Part shown: positions 16,928-25,601 of the stretch, piece after piece | How the letters are laid out: each line of letters opens with the position of its first letter | How positions within the stretch are numbered: position 1 is the first letter of the stretch | NCBI RefSeq assembly: GCF_009857835.1 | Contig: NZ_WWCL01000001.1 | Location: 248,001 to 312,000, forward strand | Direction: 5' to 3' | Length of the DNA: 64,000 bases | Source: Duganella fentianensis | Lineage (GTDB): Bacteria > Pseudomonadota > Gammaproteobacteria > Burkholderiales > Burkholderiaceae_D | Notes under the pieces: generated by a model | Database searches by the model: none | What the model was told of the DNA's origin: nothing | The model's input: the letters and a program-made list of their open reading frames with translations, nothing else | Program-made: the position numbers and the translations under genes

Positions 16928-18523
16928 ATGGATACGCGCCGTTGTTTCTATCCCCTGTTTTACCGTACTGCACACCGGTCTTGCGCCCGTCCCACGGCAG
17001 CACTGGCGCTGGCCGCCGGTGTGGCGGCCGCACTGAGCGGCTGCGGCGGCGGTAGCGCGGCCAGCCAGACGGGCGGCCCCGTGGTGGTGCCCCCGCCTGC
17101 GACCCAATTGCGCGGCCAGCCCATAGGCAGCGCCAGTCTGGTACCGGCGGCCGTGGGCGGTTTTAGCGTCAGCACGGTGCAGCCGGCCCAGATGAAGGCG
17201 CTGGTGGAAACCAGCGTCAGCTTCGGCGCTGCCGTGACGGGCACGCCCACCTGTGCCGTCACCACTTACACACTGCGCTACCACACGCTGGATGGCAAGG
17301 CGGCCGATACGCAGGCCAGCACGGCCATCATGGTGCCGTCCGGTACCGATCCGGCCTGTCAGGGCGGCCGTCCTGTGCTGCTGTATGCACACGGCACGAC
17401 TGTCCTGAAGAGCAGCGACATGGCCGACCTGACGGCAACGGAAACCCGTACCGTGGCCGCCATGTTTGCCGCTCAGGGCTATATCGTGGTGGCACCCAAC
17501 TACGCCGGTTACGCCGGCTCCACGCTGGACTACCATCCCTACCTCGACGCCAGCCAGCAGTCCAGCGACATGATCGATGCGCTGCGTGCTGCACGCAGCG
17601 TGTTTGCCAGCATAGGCGCGACGCCATCGAGCCGCTTAATGGTGAGCGGTTATTCGCAGGGCGGCTTCGTGGCCATGGCCACCCAGCGCGCCATGCAGCG
17701 CGATTACGCGGGTGAATTCAAGGTCACCGCCGCAGCACCGCTGTCCGGCCCGTATGCACTGCTGCAGTTCGGCGACACCATCTTCAACGGCGCGCCCAGC
17801 GTGGGTTCCAGCGGCTTCATGCCCATGCTGCTCACGGCGGGCCAGCGCGCCGGCGCGGGGCTGTATAGCAGCCTGACGGATATCTACGAAGCCAAGTACG
17901 CGGCCGGCATCGATACCCTGCTGCCGGGCAGCATGAGTCTGGGCGCGCTGGTCACGGCCGGCAAACTGCCGAACGACGTGCTGTTCGATGCGAACTCGCT
18001 GCCGCAGGCAAATGGCTACAGCCGCTTCTTCGGCGCCGATCATCTGCTGCGCACGGCTTTCCGCGACAGCTACTTGAGCGATCTCAAAGCTCAGCCGTGT
18101 AACGCCAGCAATAATGCACCGCTGAACTGTGCCCCCGCGCATGCTTTGCGCAAGTGGCTGCTGTGGAATGATTTGCGCACCTACACTCCCACCGTACCGT
18201 TGTTCCTGTGTGGCGGTAATCAGGATCCGGTGGTGCCGTTCGCAAATACCGATGCAGCAGTGGCGTATTTCCGTGCGCAGGGCATAGGTGCCGGCCTGCT
18301 CAGTGTGCTCGATCTCGACGACTCCTCGCTGCTGGCCGATAACCGCGCCGTCCGCACGGAATTCGCGCTGGCCAAGCAGTTGCTGAAGCTGTCGGTAACG
18401 GATGGTGGGGGTACCAATGCGCAAGCTAATCAGGTGGTGCTGGACAGCTATCACGCGGGTCTGGTGGCGCCGTTCTGCCTACGCGAAGCACGCAAATTCT
18501 TCGACGCTGCACCAGCACGGTGA
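16928..18523 (+). CDS. Lipoprotein alpha/beta hydrolase (secretory lipase-like)
   Basis: A 531-aa exported lipoprotein hydrolase. A long N-terminus ends in the lipobox ALSGC at about residue 40, followed by GGG, so it is probably anchored in a membrane facing the periplasm or outside. The hydrolase part has YAHGTTVL, VAPNYAGYAGS, the nucleophile elbow GYSQGG and CGGNQDPVVPF with a catalytic Asp; a His in DSYHAGL may complete the triad. Shape and motifs resemble secretory lipases and feruloyl/tannase-like esterases. Substrate unknown. Its ATG at 16928 comes after CGAGGA; nothing links it to the previous operon. Confidence 0.8.
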   Translation: MDTRRCFYPLFYRTAHRSCARPTAALALAAGVAAALSGCGGGSAASQTGGPVVVPPPATQLRGQPIGSASLVPAAVGGFSVSTVQPAQMKALVETSVSFGAAVTGTPTCAVTTYTLRYHTLDGKAADTQASTAIMVPSGTDPACQGGRPVLLYAHGTTVLKSSDMADLTATETRTVAAMFAAQGYIVVAPNYAGYAGSTLDYHPYLDASQQSSDMIDALRAARSVFASIGATPSSRLMVSGYSQGGFVAMATQRAMQRDYAGEFKVTAAAPLSGPYALLQFGDTIFNGAPSVGSSGFMPMLLTAGQRAGAGLYSSLTDIYEAKYAAGIDTLLPGSMSLGALVTAGKLPNDVLFDANSLPQANGYSRFFGADHLLRTAFRDSYLSDLKAQPCNASNNAPLNCAPAHALRKWLLWNDLRTYTPTVPLFLCGGNQDPVVPFANTDAAVAYFRAQGIGAGLLSVLDLDDSSLLADNRAVRTEFALAKQLLKLSVTDGGGTNAQANQVVLDSYHAGLVAPFCLREARKFFDAAPAR

Positions 18524-18542
18524 ATGGTGCTTAGCAGCATAA

Positions 18543-18581
18543 GCTCGCTGTAAAAAAAGCGGCGAGCAAGCGTTCTTTTTT
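18543..18581 (+). terminator. Possible terminator after the lipase gene
   Basis: GCTCGC (18543-18548) pairs with GCGAGC (18562-18567) over a 13-base loop, and a run of six T begins 7 bases after the stem. The gap between stem and T tract makes this doubtful. Confidence 0.35.
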
Positions 18582-18707
18582 GGGTACAAACGGCGCGTTT
18601 TTACCGTGCATCTCTATACAACGACTGATAAGGCTGGCATATTATTCAAGTTGCGAATAGCACAACCGTTCGTATCACACCATAAAAGAATTTTTCTAGG
18701 AGACAAC

Positions 18708-20084
18708 ATGCGTCATACCAAATTAGCATTGGCGGCAGCAGCCCTGGCCATACTGGCAGGTTGCGGCGGCACCGACCCTACGCCCGGCGCGCAAATTCTG
18801 AAGAAACAGTACAGCGCGCAGGTTTCGTTTGGTGACAGCTTGTCCGACGTTGGCTCCTACGCAGTAGGCACCGTCGCAGCATTGAAAGGTGGTAAGTTCA
18901 CCATCAATGGCGACAACACCGCCATCAACCCTGCCCTGACCGGTAAAAACTGGACCGAGCTGATGGCCGCCCAGCTGGGCCTGCCAGCACCATGCCCGGC
19001 CGTGACGGGTCTGGATGGCGATGCCAGCAAAGGCTTCTCCGTACCGCAAGTGGCCCACGCTGGCTGCTACGGTTATGCCACCGGCGGTTCGCGCGTGACC
19101 AACCCGGTTGGTCCCGGCAACAAGCTGGCGGGTAGCGCACTGGGTGCCCTGACGATACCTGTGGCGACCCAGATTGCCAACCACCTGAAAATCGCTGGCG
19201 GTAAGTTCAAAGGTGACGAAATGGTGTTCGTCATGGCCGGTGGTAATGACGTACTGTTCAATCTGTCGGCACTCAATGCCGCCGCGACGGCCGCCGGTAC
19301 GGCCGCCGGCGGTACCGCCTATGTGACCAGCCTGGTAGGCCAGCTGGCCGCCGGCGCTACCAGCCCGCAGGCGGCGGCTGCCGCCATCGGTCTGGCCGCC
19401 CAGACGGAAGCTGCCCGCAGTGGCAGCACCCAGACCAGCATCACCCAGGTGGCCATAGGCGCTGCCGCTGTGCAGCCCGGCAATTCGGCCGTGGCCTCGC
19501 CAGCCGTGTATGGCCCGATGGTGACCAAGGCGACGGCTGACGCCACCGCTGCCGGCGCCAAAGCCGGTGCCGACTACGCCGCTGCGCACGGCCAGGATCT
19601 GGTCGCTGCCATGGCGCAGGCTGGCAATGAGCTGGTGGCACTGGTGAAGAACCAGCTGATCGCCAACGGTGCCAACTACGTCACCGTGAACAACCTGCCT
19701 GACGTGGCCACCACGCCAGCCGGCCTGTCCAAAGATGCGTCCACCCGCGCCCTGATCAACGCCATGGTGGCGGCCTTCAATGGCGCGCTGAACACGGGCC
19801 TGGCCTCGGAAGCGAAAGTTCTGATCGTTGATGTATTTGCTGTGAGCCATGACCAGGCCACCAACCCTGGCCCGTATGGCCTGACGGTGGTGAATGATTT
19901 TGCCTGCGACCTGAGCGCCGCCAAGAACCCGCTGGGTACGGCGCTGGCCTGCAACGGCGGCAACCTGAAAGCGGGCGATGTCAGCCACTACTCGTTCGCC
20001 GATGACGTGCACCCGACCCCGTTCAACAACCTGCTGCTGGCCCGCTACGTGGCCGAGAAAATGGTTGTTAAGGGCTGGCTGTAA
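18708..20084 (+). CDS. SGNH/GDSL lipoprotein hydrolase
   Basis: A 458-aa lipoprotein esterase or lipase. The ATG at 18708 after AGGAGA gives a lipoprotein signal with lipobox ILAGC. SGNH blocks follow: block I SFGDSLSD (nucleophile Ser), block III AGGNDVLFN, and block V DDVHPTPFNN (Asp and His). Between blocks III and V is a long Ala/Gly/Thr-rich segment (about residues 185-330) with little sequence complexity, longer than in typical family members. It is followed 72 bases later by ompW and shares with the preceding gene a cell-surface hydrolase theme. Target substrate not known. Confidence 0.87.
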   Translation: MRHTKLALAAAALAILAGCGGTDPTPGAQILKKQYSAQVSFGDSLSDVGSYAVGTVAALKGGKFTINGDNTAINPALTGKNWTELMAAQLGLPAPCPAVTGLDGDASKGFSVPQVAHAGCYGYATGGSRVTNPVGPGNKLAGSALGALTIPVATQIANHLKIAGGKFKGDEMVFVMAGGNDVLFNLSALNAAATAAGTAAGGTAYVTSLVGQLAAGATSPQAAAAAIGLAAQTEAARSGSTQTSITQVAIGAAAVQPGNSAVASPAVYGPMVTKATADATAAGAKAGADYAAAHGQDLVAAMAQAGNELVALVKNQLIANGANYVTVNNLPDVATTPAGLSKDASTRALINAMVAAFNGALNTGLASEAKVLIVDVFAVSHDQATNPGPYGLTVVNDFACDLSAAKNPLGTALACNGGNLKAGDVSHYSFADDVHPTPFNNLLLARYVAEKMVVKGWL

Positions 20085-20156
20085 TTCAGTCGTCGCCGGC
20101 CGCTGCCCGGTAGAGGTGGCGGCCCGACTTACATCACAAAAAATTCTGGAGACGAT

Positions 20157-20837
20157 ATGAAGAACACCTTGAAACTGCTGGCGCTGGCCGGCGCGATGTC
20201 GCTGGCGACGGCTGCCTCGGCACAACAGACTGCCGGTACCTGGCTGGGTACGCTGGGCATCAACAAGATCACCCCGAAAGTCGATTCGGGCGATGTGTCG
20301 GCCCCGGCGCTGCCGGGCACCAAGGCCGATGTGGGCACGGATAGCAAACCGCGCTTCGCCATCGCCTACATGCTGACGGATAATGTCTCGGCCGAACTCG
20401 ATCTGGGTCTGCCCTACAAGCACGATCTGATCGGTGCTGGTGCGATCGAAGGCACGGGCAAGCTGGGTACGGCACAGGTGCTGCCGCCTACGGCCTTCGT
20501 GCAATACCGCTTCCTGCCGGCGAATGCCGTGTTCCGTCCTTATGTGGGTGTGGGTCTGACCTATGCCGTGTTCCAGAAGGAAACCGGTTCAGCCCAGATG
20601 ACGGCGCTGCTCAACACGGGCGGCCCCGGCACGACCTACAAGCTGGACGACAAGCTGGCGCTGAGCTACCAGATCGGCGGCACGGTACGCATCAATGACA
20701 AATGGTTTATCGATGCCACCGTCATCAAGACCAAGCTGAAAACCAAGGTCAGCTTCTCCACCGGCCAGACCCAGGATGTCCGTCTCGATCCGCTGGCCGT
20801 CAGTGTCAGCATAGGCTATAACTTCAAAGGCTTCTAA
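20157..20837 (+). CDS. OmpW-family outer membrane protein
   Basis: A 226-aa outer-membrane beta-barrel of the OmpW family, an 8-strand barrel thought to pass small hydrophobic molecules. A signal peptide (MKNTLKLLALAGAMSLATAASA) is followed by TWLGTLGINKITPK, ELDLGLPYKHDLIG, RPYVGVGLTYAVF and the C-terminal strand SIGYNFKGF ending in Phe, as required for BAM insertion. CTGGAGA lies before the ATG. The strong terminator at 20855 ends it. Confidence 0.92.
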   Translation: MKNTLKLLALAGAMSLATAASAQQTAGTWLGTLGINKITPKVDSGDVSAPALPGTKADVGTDSKPRFAIAYMLTDNVSAELDLGLPYKHDLIGAGAIEGTGKLGTAQVLPPTAFVQYRFLPANAVFRPYVGVGLTYAVFQKETGSAQMTALLNTGGPGTTYKLDDKLALSYQIGGTVRINDKWFIDATVIKTKLKTKVSFSTGQTQDVRLDPLAVSVSIGYNFKGF

Positions 20838-20854
20838 GCCGGCCAGGCGGGGAT

Positions 20855-20886
20855 AAAAAAACGGGGCTGATCCAGCCCCGTTTTTT
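20855..20886. terminator. Bidirectional terminator between ompW and gcdH
   Basis: ACGGGGCTG/CAGCCCCGT stem with loop ATC, six A on one side and six T on the other; it can end both convergent genes. Confidence 0.95.
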
Positions 20887-20900
20887 ATTGCTGCCAGCTG

Positions 20901-22085
20901 TTACTGGAAGGCTTGAATGCCGGTCTGGGCGCGGCCCAGTATCAGGGCGTGGATGTCGTGCGTCCCTTCGTAGGTATTCACCACTTCCAGGTTCACCATG
21001 TGACGGATGATGCCGAACTCGTCGGAAATGCCGTTACCGCCCAGCATATCGCGCGCTACGCGGGCGATATCCAGCGATTTACCGCAGGAGTTACGCTTCA
21101 TCATCGAGGTGATTTCCACCGCCGCCGTGCCGGCATCTTTCATGCGGCCCAGTTGCAGGCAGCCTTGCAGGCCCAGCGTGATTTCCGTCTGCATATCGGC
21201 CAGCTTCTTCTGGATCAGCTGGTTGGCGGCCAGCGGACGGCCGAACTGGTGACGGTCCAGCACATACTGACGGGCCGTATGCCAGCAGCTCTCGGCCGCA
21301 CCCAGTGCGCCCCAGGCGATGCCGTAGCGGGCCGAGTTGAGGCAGGTGAACGGGCCTTTCAGACCGCGCACATCAGGGAAGGCGTTTTCTTCCGGTACGA
21401 ACACATTGTCCATCACGATTTCACCGGTGATGGAAGCGCGCAGGCCGAACTTGCCGTGGATGGCAGGCGCGCTCAGGCCGGCCATGCCTTTTTCCAGCAC
21501 GAAGCCGCGGATTGCGCCTTCATCGTCCTTGGCCCAGACCACGAACACGTCGGCCACCGGCGAATTGGTGATCCACATCTTGGCGCCCGTCAACGCATAG
21601 CCGCCCGGCACTTTGCGCGCGCGCGTGACCATGGAGCCGGGGTCGGAACCGTGGTTAGGTTCGGTCAGGCCGAAGCAGCCTATCCATTCGCCCGTGGCCA
21701 GTTTGGGCAGGTATTTCTGTTTCTGGGCTTCCGTGCCGAACTCGTAGATAGGCACCATCACCAGCGAGGACTGTACGCTCATCATCGAGCGGTAGCCGGA
21801 ATCGACGCGCTCGACTTCGCGCGCGATCAGGCCATAGGCCACGTAGTTGAGGCCGGGGCCGCCGTACTGTTCCGGAATGGTGGGGCCGAGCAGGCCCAGT
21901 TCGCCCATTTCGCGGAAGATGGAAGTGTCCATCTGTTCGTGGCGGAATGCTTCGAGGATGCGTGGCGCCAGCTTGTCCTGACAGTAGGCAGCGGCGGCAT
22001 CGCGCACCATGCGTTCTTCTTCGGTCAGTTGCTGGTCCAGCAGCAGGGGATCATCCCAGTGGAACTGGGCACGGGCTTGGCTCAT
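20901..22085 (-). CDS. gcdH: Glutaryl-CoA dehydrogenase
   Basis: A 394-aa acyl-CoA dehydrogenase that fits glutaryl-CoA dehydrogenase, which oxidises and decarboxylates glutaryl-CoA to crotonyl-CoA in lysine and tryptophan breakdown. [57 protein letters not shown] and the catalytic Glu in [17 protein letters not shown] are GcdH signatures. FAD is the cofactor. Upstream at 22175 lies a small flavin reductase on the same strand; 89 bases separate them, so a joint promoter is possible but not shown. Confidence 0.95.
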   Translation of the reverse strand: MSQARAQFHWDDPLLLDQQLTEEERMVRDAAAAYCQDKLAPRILEAFRHEQMDTSIFREMGELGLLGPTIPEQYGGPGLNYVAYGLIAREVERVDSGYRSMMSVQSSLVMVPIYEFGTEAQKQKYLPKLATGEWIGCFGLTEPNHGSDPGSMVTRARKVPGGYALTGAKMWITNSPVADVFVVWAKDDEGAIRGFVLEKGMAGLSAPAIHGKFGLRASITGEIVMDNVFVPEENAFPDVRGLKGPFTCLNSARYGIAWGALGAAESCWHTARQYVLDRHQFGRPLAANQLIQKKLADMQTEITLGLQGCLQLGRMKDAGTAAVEITSMMKRNSCGKSLDIARVARDMLGGNGISDEFGIIRHMVNLEVVNTYEGTHDIHALILGRAQTGIQAFQ

Positions 22086-22174
22086 GTGTGGTCTCTCATT
22101 ATGGTGAATGCTACAAGCATTCTATGCCGCCCATGACGCGCCGGCTTTCCAAATGGCGACACCAATTTCCGTTT

Positions 22175-22678
22175 TTACCCCAGATTGCCGAACTGCCCGC
22201 CATGGAAGATCAGCGGCGGGCTGGGCGAGAACTCGCAGAGTTCCACTTCGCCCACGAAAATCACGTGGTCGCCTTCCGGATAGCGGCTGCGGTTATGGCA
22301 CTCGAACCAGGCGGACGCGCCTTTCAATATCGGGTGTCCCGTGCGCGACAGTTCATATTCCACCCCGTCCCAAGGGTTGATACCGCGGGTGGCAAAACGG
22401 GTGGCCAGATGGGCCTGATCGGCCGCCAGCACATTGATGACGTAGTGCGAATTGCCCGTAAAGATGGGCATGCTGTTGGCAGTATTGGCCAGACTCCACA
22501 GCACCAGCGGCGGTTCCAGCGAAACGGAATTGAAGGAACTGGCCGTCAGCCCGCGGAAAGTGCCGTCGGCCAGACGCGTGGTAATCACGGTCACGCCGGT
22601 GGCAAACTGGCCCAGCGCCTGACGGAAATGGCGCGTATCGAAGCTGGGAGCGGGGGAACGTGGGGAAACTGTATTCAT
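22175..22678 (-). CDS. Flavin reductase (FMN-binding split barrel)
   Basis: A 167-aa flavin reductase-domain protein using NAD(P)H to make reduced flavin for a partner oxygenase. FRQALGQFATGVTVIT, FRGLTASSFNSVSLEPPLVLWS and FVGEVE with the split-barrel arrangement are typical of this family. The ATG at 22678 is selected over a frame-matching ATG at 22702 because CAGG lies near 10 bases upstream and the protein begins right before the domain. The oxygenase partner is not obvious in the window. Confidence 0.87.
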   Translation of the reverse strand: MNTVSPRSPAPSFDTRHFRQALGQFATGVTVITTRLADGTFRGLTASSFNSVSLEPPLVLWSLANTANSMPIFTGNSHYVINVLAADQAHLATRFATRGINPWDGVEYELSRTGHPILKGASAWFECHNRSRYPEGDHVIFVGEVELCEFSPSPPLIFHGGQFGNLG

Positions 22679-22775
22679 GGAAAGCCTGTATTTTTCCCAC
22701 ATTATGCCAAAAATTAAGGCAGCCCACTGGAAGTCGCGATTTTCTGGCCGCCGGAAAACGGCTGCTTGCGCACGC

Positions 22776-22806
22776 TTGACTTAGAGTGCACTCTAAGCTG
22801 CAGTAT
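22776..22806 (+). promoter_or_regulatory. MerR-type promoter with 18-bp palindromic operator
   Basis: TTGACT (22776-22781) and CAGTAT (22801-22806) are separated by 19 bases, the over-long spacer typical of promoters twisted open by MerR-family activators. The spacer contains a perfect 18-bp palindrome CTTAGAGTGCACTCTAAG (22780-22797). This layout is like the operators reported for NmlR/AdhR-type aldehyde sensors. The regulator gene starts 26 bases downstream, so it is autoregulated. Confidence 0.85.
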
Positions 22807-22831
22807 GGTGTTTATCCTGTACGGAGGCGGA

Positions 22832-23260
22832 ATGAAGATAGGCGAACTGGCGCAGCGCAGCGGTCTTACGGCCCATACGCTGCGCTATTACGAAAAGATA
22901 GGCCTGCTGTCCTATGCCAGCCGCGATGCGGGCGGCCAGCGCCGCTACGACGATAGCGTGCTGCTGTGGCTGGGGTTTATCGGCCGGCTGAAAGCGTCCG
23001 GCATGCCGCTGCAGACCATTTTGCAGTATGCCGCCCTGCGTGAAGCGGGGCCGGCCACGGAAGCCCGGCGGCTGCAATTGCTGAGCGAGCACCGCCTTCA
23101 GGTACAGGCCAGACTGGCCCAGTTGCAGGACTGTTTGCAGATGCTGGACCAGAAAATTCTCGGCTACACCAACTCTAAGCAAAGGATGCCACTCTATGAC
23201 CAAGCCCTGCCTCCCCGCCAGCAACGACCGCCGCCTAAGAGGCCAGCAAAAGCTGGCTGA
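22832..23260 (+). CDS. MerR-family regulator (NmlR/AdhR-like)
   Basis: A 142-aa MerR regulator. The winged-helix part runs MKIGELAQRSGLTAHTLRYYEKIGL with the RYYEKIGLL box, then RRYDDSVL and a coiled coil (about 80-115). It resembles the NmlR/AdhR aldehyde sensors, but Arg52 stands where those proteins carry their reactive Cys (FIGRLKASGMP here), and its only Cys is near residue 100. The ATG at 22832 after GGAGGCGG is preferred over an earlier in-frame start. Its last 65 bases overlap the next gene, giving a Pro/Gln/Lys-rich C-terminal tail. Activates the promoter at 22776 by inference. Confidence 0.87.
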   Translation: MKIGELAQRSGLTAHTLRYYEKIGLLSYASRDAGGQRRYDDSVLLWLGFIGRLKASGMPLQTILQYAALREAGPATEARRLQLLSEHRLQVQARLAQLQDCLQMLDQKILGYTNSKQRMPLYDQALPPRQQRPPPKRPAKAG

Positions 23261-23621
23261 AATCGATGGTGCTGCCGGCCAGAAGGTAATCGATGCGCTG
23301 GCCGATATCGCGCCCGATTTTGCCGACTACCTGTTCGAGTTCCCGTTTGGCGATATTTACTCGCGCCCAGGTCTCGATCTGCGCGCGCGCGAAATTGCCA
23401 CCATCGCGGCTCTGACGGCCATGGGCAACGCCACGCCGCAACTGAAAGTGCATATCGAAGCCGGTCTGAATGTGGGCTTGCAGCGCGAGGAGATTGTGGA
23501 AATCCTGATGCAGATGGCGGTCTACGCCGGCTTCCCCGCTGCCCTGAACGGCCTGTTTGCGGCCAAAGAAGTGTTCGCCCACTATCAGCCCGCGCCAGCA
23601 GCGAGCGGGACGCCGGCCTAG
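23196..23621 (+). CDS. Carboxymuconolactone decarboxylase-family protein
   Basis: A 141-aa CMD/AhpD-fold protein. EFPFGDIYSRPGLDLRAREIATIAALTAMG and LKVHIEAGLNVGLQREEIVEILMQ show the domain. The CxxC pair used by AhpD as a peroxidase is missing, so the protein is more like gamma-carboxymuconolactone decarboxylase or an uncharacterised CMD subfamily. It overlaps the MerR gene by 65 bases in another frame, and AAAGGA lies before its ATG, so it is made from the same mRNA. B. subtilis has a similar arrangement of AdhR with a CMD protein. Confidence 0.85.
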   Translation: MTKPCLPASNDRRLRGQQKLAEIDGAAGQKVIDALADIAPDFADYLFEFPFGDIYSRPGLDLRAREIATIAALTAMGNATPQLKVHIEAGLNVGLQREEIVEILMQMAVYAGFPAALNGLFAAKEVFAHYQPAPAASGTPA

Positions 23622-23709
23622 CGACAGTAGGCTGTACGGTGATTTCTGCTATATTTCCCTGATAGACGCCGGAAGGTTCTGCGCACCGGCGTGTACAAGG
23701 AGAAAAGTC

Positions 23710-24255
23710 GTGGAAAATCAACAGCATAGTGAAATGGAAACCGCCGTTCTGGGCGGCGGTTGTTTCTGGTGTCTGGAAGCCGTCTTCGAGCGTCTGCGCG
23801 GGGTGGCCGAAGTGGAATCGGGTTACACGGGCGGGCCGCTGCCCGACCCCAGCTACGAGCAGGTCTGCACGGGCGAGACGGGCCATGCGGAAGTGGTGCG
23901 CCTGCGTTTCGATCCGGCCGTGATCAGCTACCGCGATCTGCTGGAAATCTTCTTCACCCTGCATGATCCCACCACGCTGAACCGGCAAGGCAATGACGTG
24001 GGCACCCAGTACCGCTCGGTGATCTATTACCAGACGCCTGAACAGGAAGCCACGGCGCGCGAAGTGATCGCCCAGATGGCCGGTGTGTGGGATGCGCCCA
24101 TCGTCACGGAACTGGCGGCGCCGCAGCCGTATTTCCGTGCCGAGGATTATCACCAGCACTATTTCGAGCAGCACCCGTTGCAGAGTTACTGCGCTTTCGT
24201 GGTGGCGCCCAAAGTGGCCAAGCTGCGCAGCCTGTACGCAGCGCGCCTCAAGTAA
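23710..24255 (+). CDS. msrA: Peptide methionine-S-sulfoxide reductase MsrA
   Basis: MsrA (181 aa) reduces the S form of methionine sulfoxide in proteins. The catalytic GCFWC motif is at residues 17-21, with Cys18 as nucleophile; SGYTGGP, TGHAEVVR and the DPTTLNRQGNDVGTQYRS block are conserved. The GTG at 23710 after AAGGAGA is taken as start; an ATG at 23734 would shorten it by 8 residues and has no good ribosome site. It ends 10 bases before the convergent cfa-like gene. Confidence 0.95.
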   Translation: MENQQHSEMETAVLGGGCFWCLEAVFERLRGVAEVESGYTGGPLPDPSYEQVCTGETGHAEVVRLRFDPAVISYRDLLEIFFTLHDPTTLNRQGNDVGTQYRSVIYYQTPEQEATAREVIAQMAGVWDAPIVTELAAPQPYFRAEDYHQHYFEQHPLQSYCAFVVAPKVAKLRSLYAARLK

Positions 24256-24264
24256 GGGCAGGCC

Positions 24265-25536
24265 TCAGGCCGGACCGGGCGCGGCCGCCGTGTACATATA
24301 GCGGCGTGACCACGGCAGCGTGCTGGCCGGCTGGCCAGCCTTGCGCGCCACGATCTGGTACAGGCTGATCCAGTCCTGCTCGAAAGCATAGCTGGAACCG
24401 GCCAGATACACCTGCCAGATGCGGAAGCGCTTTTCTCCGGCCAGCGCTTTGAGCCGGCCGGCTGCCGCTTCGAAGTTATCGCTCCAGAGTGCGCAGGTGC
24501 GGGCGTAATGGCGGCGCAGATTCTCCACGTCGAACACTTCCAGCTGGCCTTGCTGCATGCTTTTCAGCACGTGGCCGATATGGGCCAGTTCGCCCTGCGG
24601 GAAGACATACTGTTCGATGAAATCGCCACCGCCATACGGCGACTGGCCATTGGCCGGATCGCTGCTGGTGATGCCATGGTTCATGACGATGCCGTCCTCG
24701 GCCAGCAGCCGCGCCAATGTGGCGAAGTAGTCGGGCAGGTGGCGCACGCCCACGTGTTCGAACATGCCCACGCTGGTGATGCGGTCGAACTGGCCCTGCA
24801 CGTCGCGGTAATCCTGCAGCCGTATCTCCACCAGATGCTCGAGCCCGGCCGCCCGCACGCGCTGGCGCGCCAGCGCATACTGCTGTTCCGACAGTGTCAC
24901 GCCCACGCAGCGGGCCTGAAAACGCTGGGCCGCACGGATCACCAGCGCGCCCCAGCCGCAGCCGATATCGAGCAGGCGCTGGTGCGGCTGCAGGGCGATC
25001 TTGCGCAGGATGTGGTCTATCTTCTGCTGCTGGGCCGTGGCCAGATCTTCATGGCCCTGTTCGAAATAGGCGCAGGAATACACCAGCTGCGGATCGAGGA
25101 ATGCGGCATAGAACTCGTTCGACACATCGTAGTGGTAGTGGATGGCGTCCGCATCGCCGCGCTTGCTGTGGCGCCAGTTGCGCACCACCCGCGCATAGCG
25201 GCCTTCGGCCTTGAGGGTATTGCGCGCCAGTGCCGTGACGATGTCTATCATGTCGCGCGCCGCGCCTTGTACTTCGATGCGGCCCTCGACGTAGGCGCTG
25301 CCCAGGCTGGCCAGCGAAGGGCGCAGCAGATAGCTGGCTGCCGCCACGCTGGGCACGCGGATGGTCACGCGCGGCGGCAGGGCCGAGAAATCGATGCGCT
25401 GGCCATCCCAGAGTTCGATGCGCAGCGGCAGGGCCAGCTGCTGGCGCAGCGCGCTGCTCCACGCAGCCAGGCGGGCCGCGAGGCGGGCGGCCAGACTGAA
25501 ATGCAGGCCCAGATATGGCGTGTGTAGCTTCCCCAT
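24265..25536 (-). CDS. cfa: Cyclopropane-fatty-acyl-phospholipid synthase family methyltransferase
   Basis: A 423-aa SAM-dependent enzyme of the CFA synthase family; such enzymes add a methylene bridge to unsaturated acyl chains of phospholipids. The methyltransferase part (about 165-400) has LLDIGCGWGALVIRAA, SVGMFEHVG, HYHYDVSNEFYAAFLDPQLVYSCAYFE and GGDFIEQYVFPQGEL, which match Cfa. The start at 25536 has GGAGG six bases before it. It lies right downstream of the hemerythrin-PdxH gene on the same strand, though a terminator separates them. In several relatives cfa-like enzymes act under acid or envelope stress. Confidence 0.88.
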   Translation of the reverse strand: MGKLHTPYLGLHFSLAARLAARLAAWSSALRQQLALPLRIELWDGQRIDFSALPPRVTIRVPSVAAASYLLRPSLASLGSAYVEGRIEVQGAARDMIDIVTALARNTLKAEGRYARVVRNWRHSKRGDADAIHYHYDVSNEFYAAFLDPQLVYSCAYFEQGHEDLATAQQQKIDHILRKIALQPHQRLLDIGCGWGALVIRAAQRFQARCVGVTLSEQQYALARQRVRAAGLEHLVEIRLQDYRDVQGQFDRITSVGMFEHVGVRHLPDYFATLARLLAEDGIVMNHGITSSDPANGQSPYGGGDFIEQYVFPQGELAHIGHVLKSMQQGQLEVFDVENLRRHYARTCALWSDNFEAAAGRLKALAGEKRFRIWQVYLAGSSYAFEQDWISLYQIVARKAGQPASTLPWSRRYMYTAAAPGPA

Positions 25537-25550
25537 GCAGTACCTCCGTG

Positions 25551-25580
25551 CAAAAAAAGACCACCGCAAGCGATGGTCTT
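25551..25580 (-). terminator. Terminator of the hemerythrin-PdxH gene
   Basis: AAGACCA and TGGTCTT form a stem, and the seven A on the plus strand give a T tract on the minus strand just after it. It separates the fusion gene from cfa. Confidence 0.8.
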
Positions 25581-25601
25581 GGCCGGGGCGGGGCGCTGCG
25601 C

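Noticed and set aside
18723-20504. A 593-codon minus-strand frame opposite the SGNH and OmpW genes
   Set aside because: Glycine/histidine/arginine-rich shadow, with no start context; the plus-strand genes have signal peptides and catalytic motifs.
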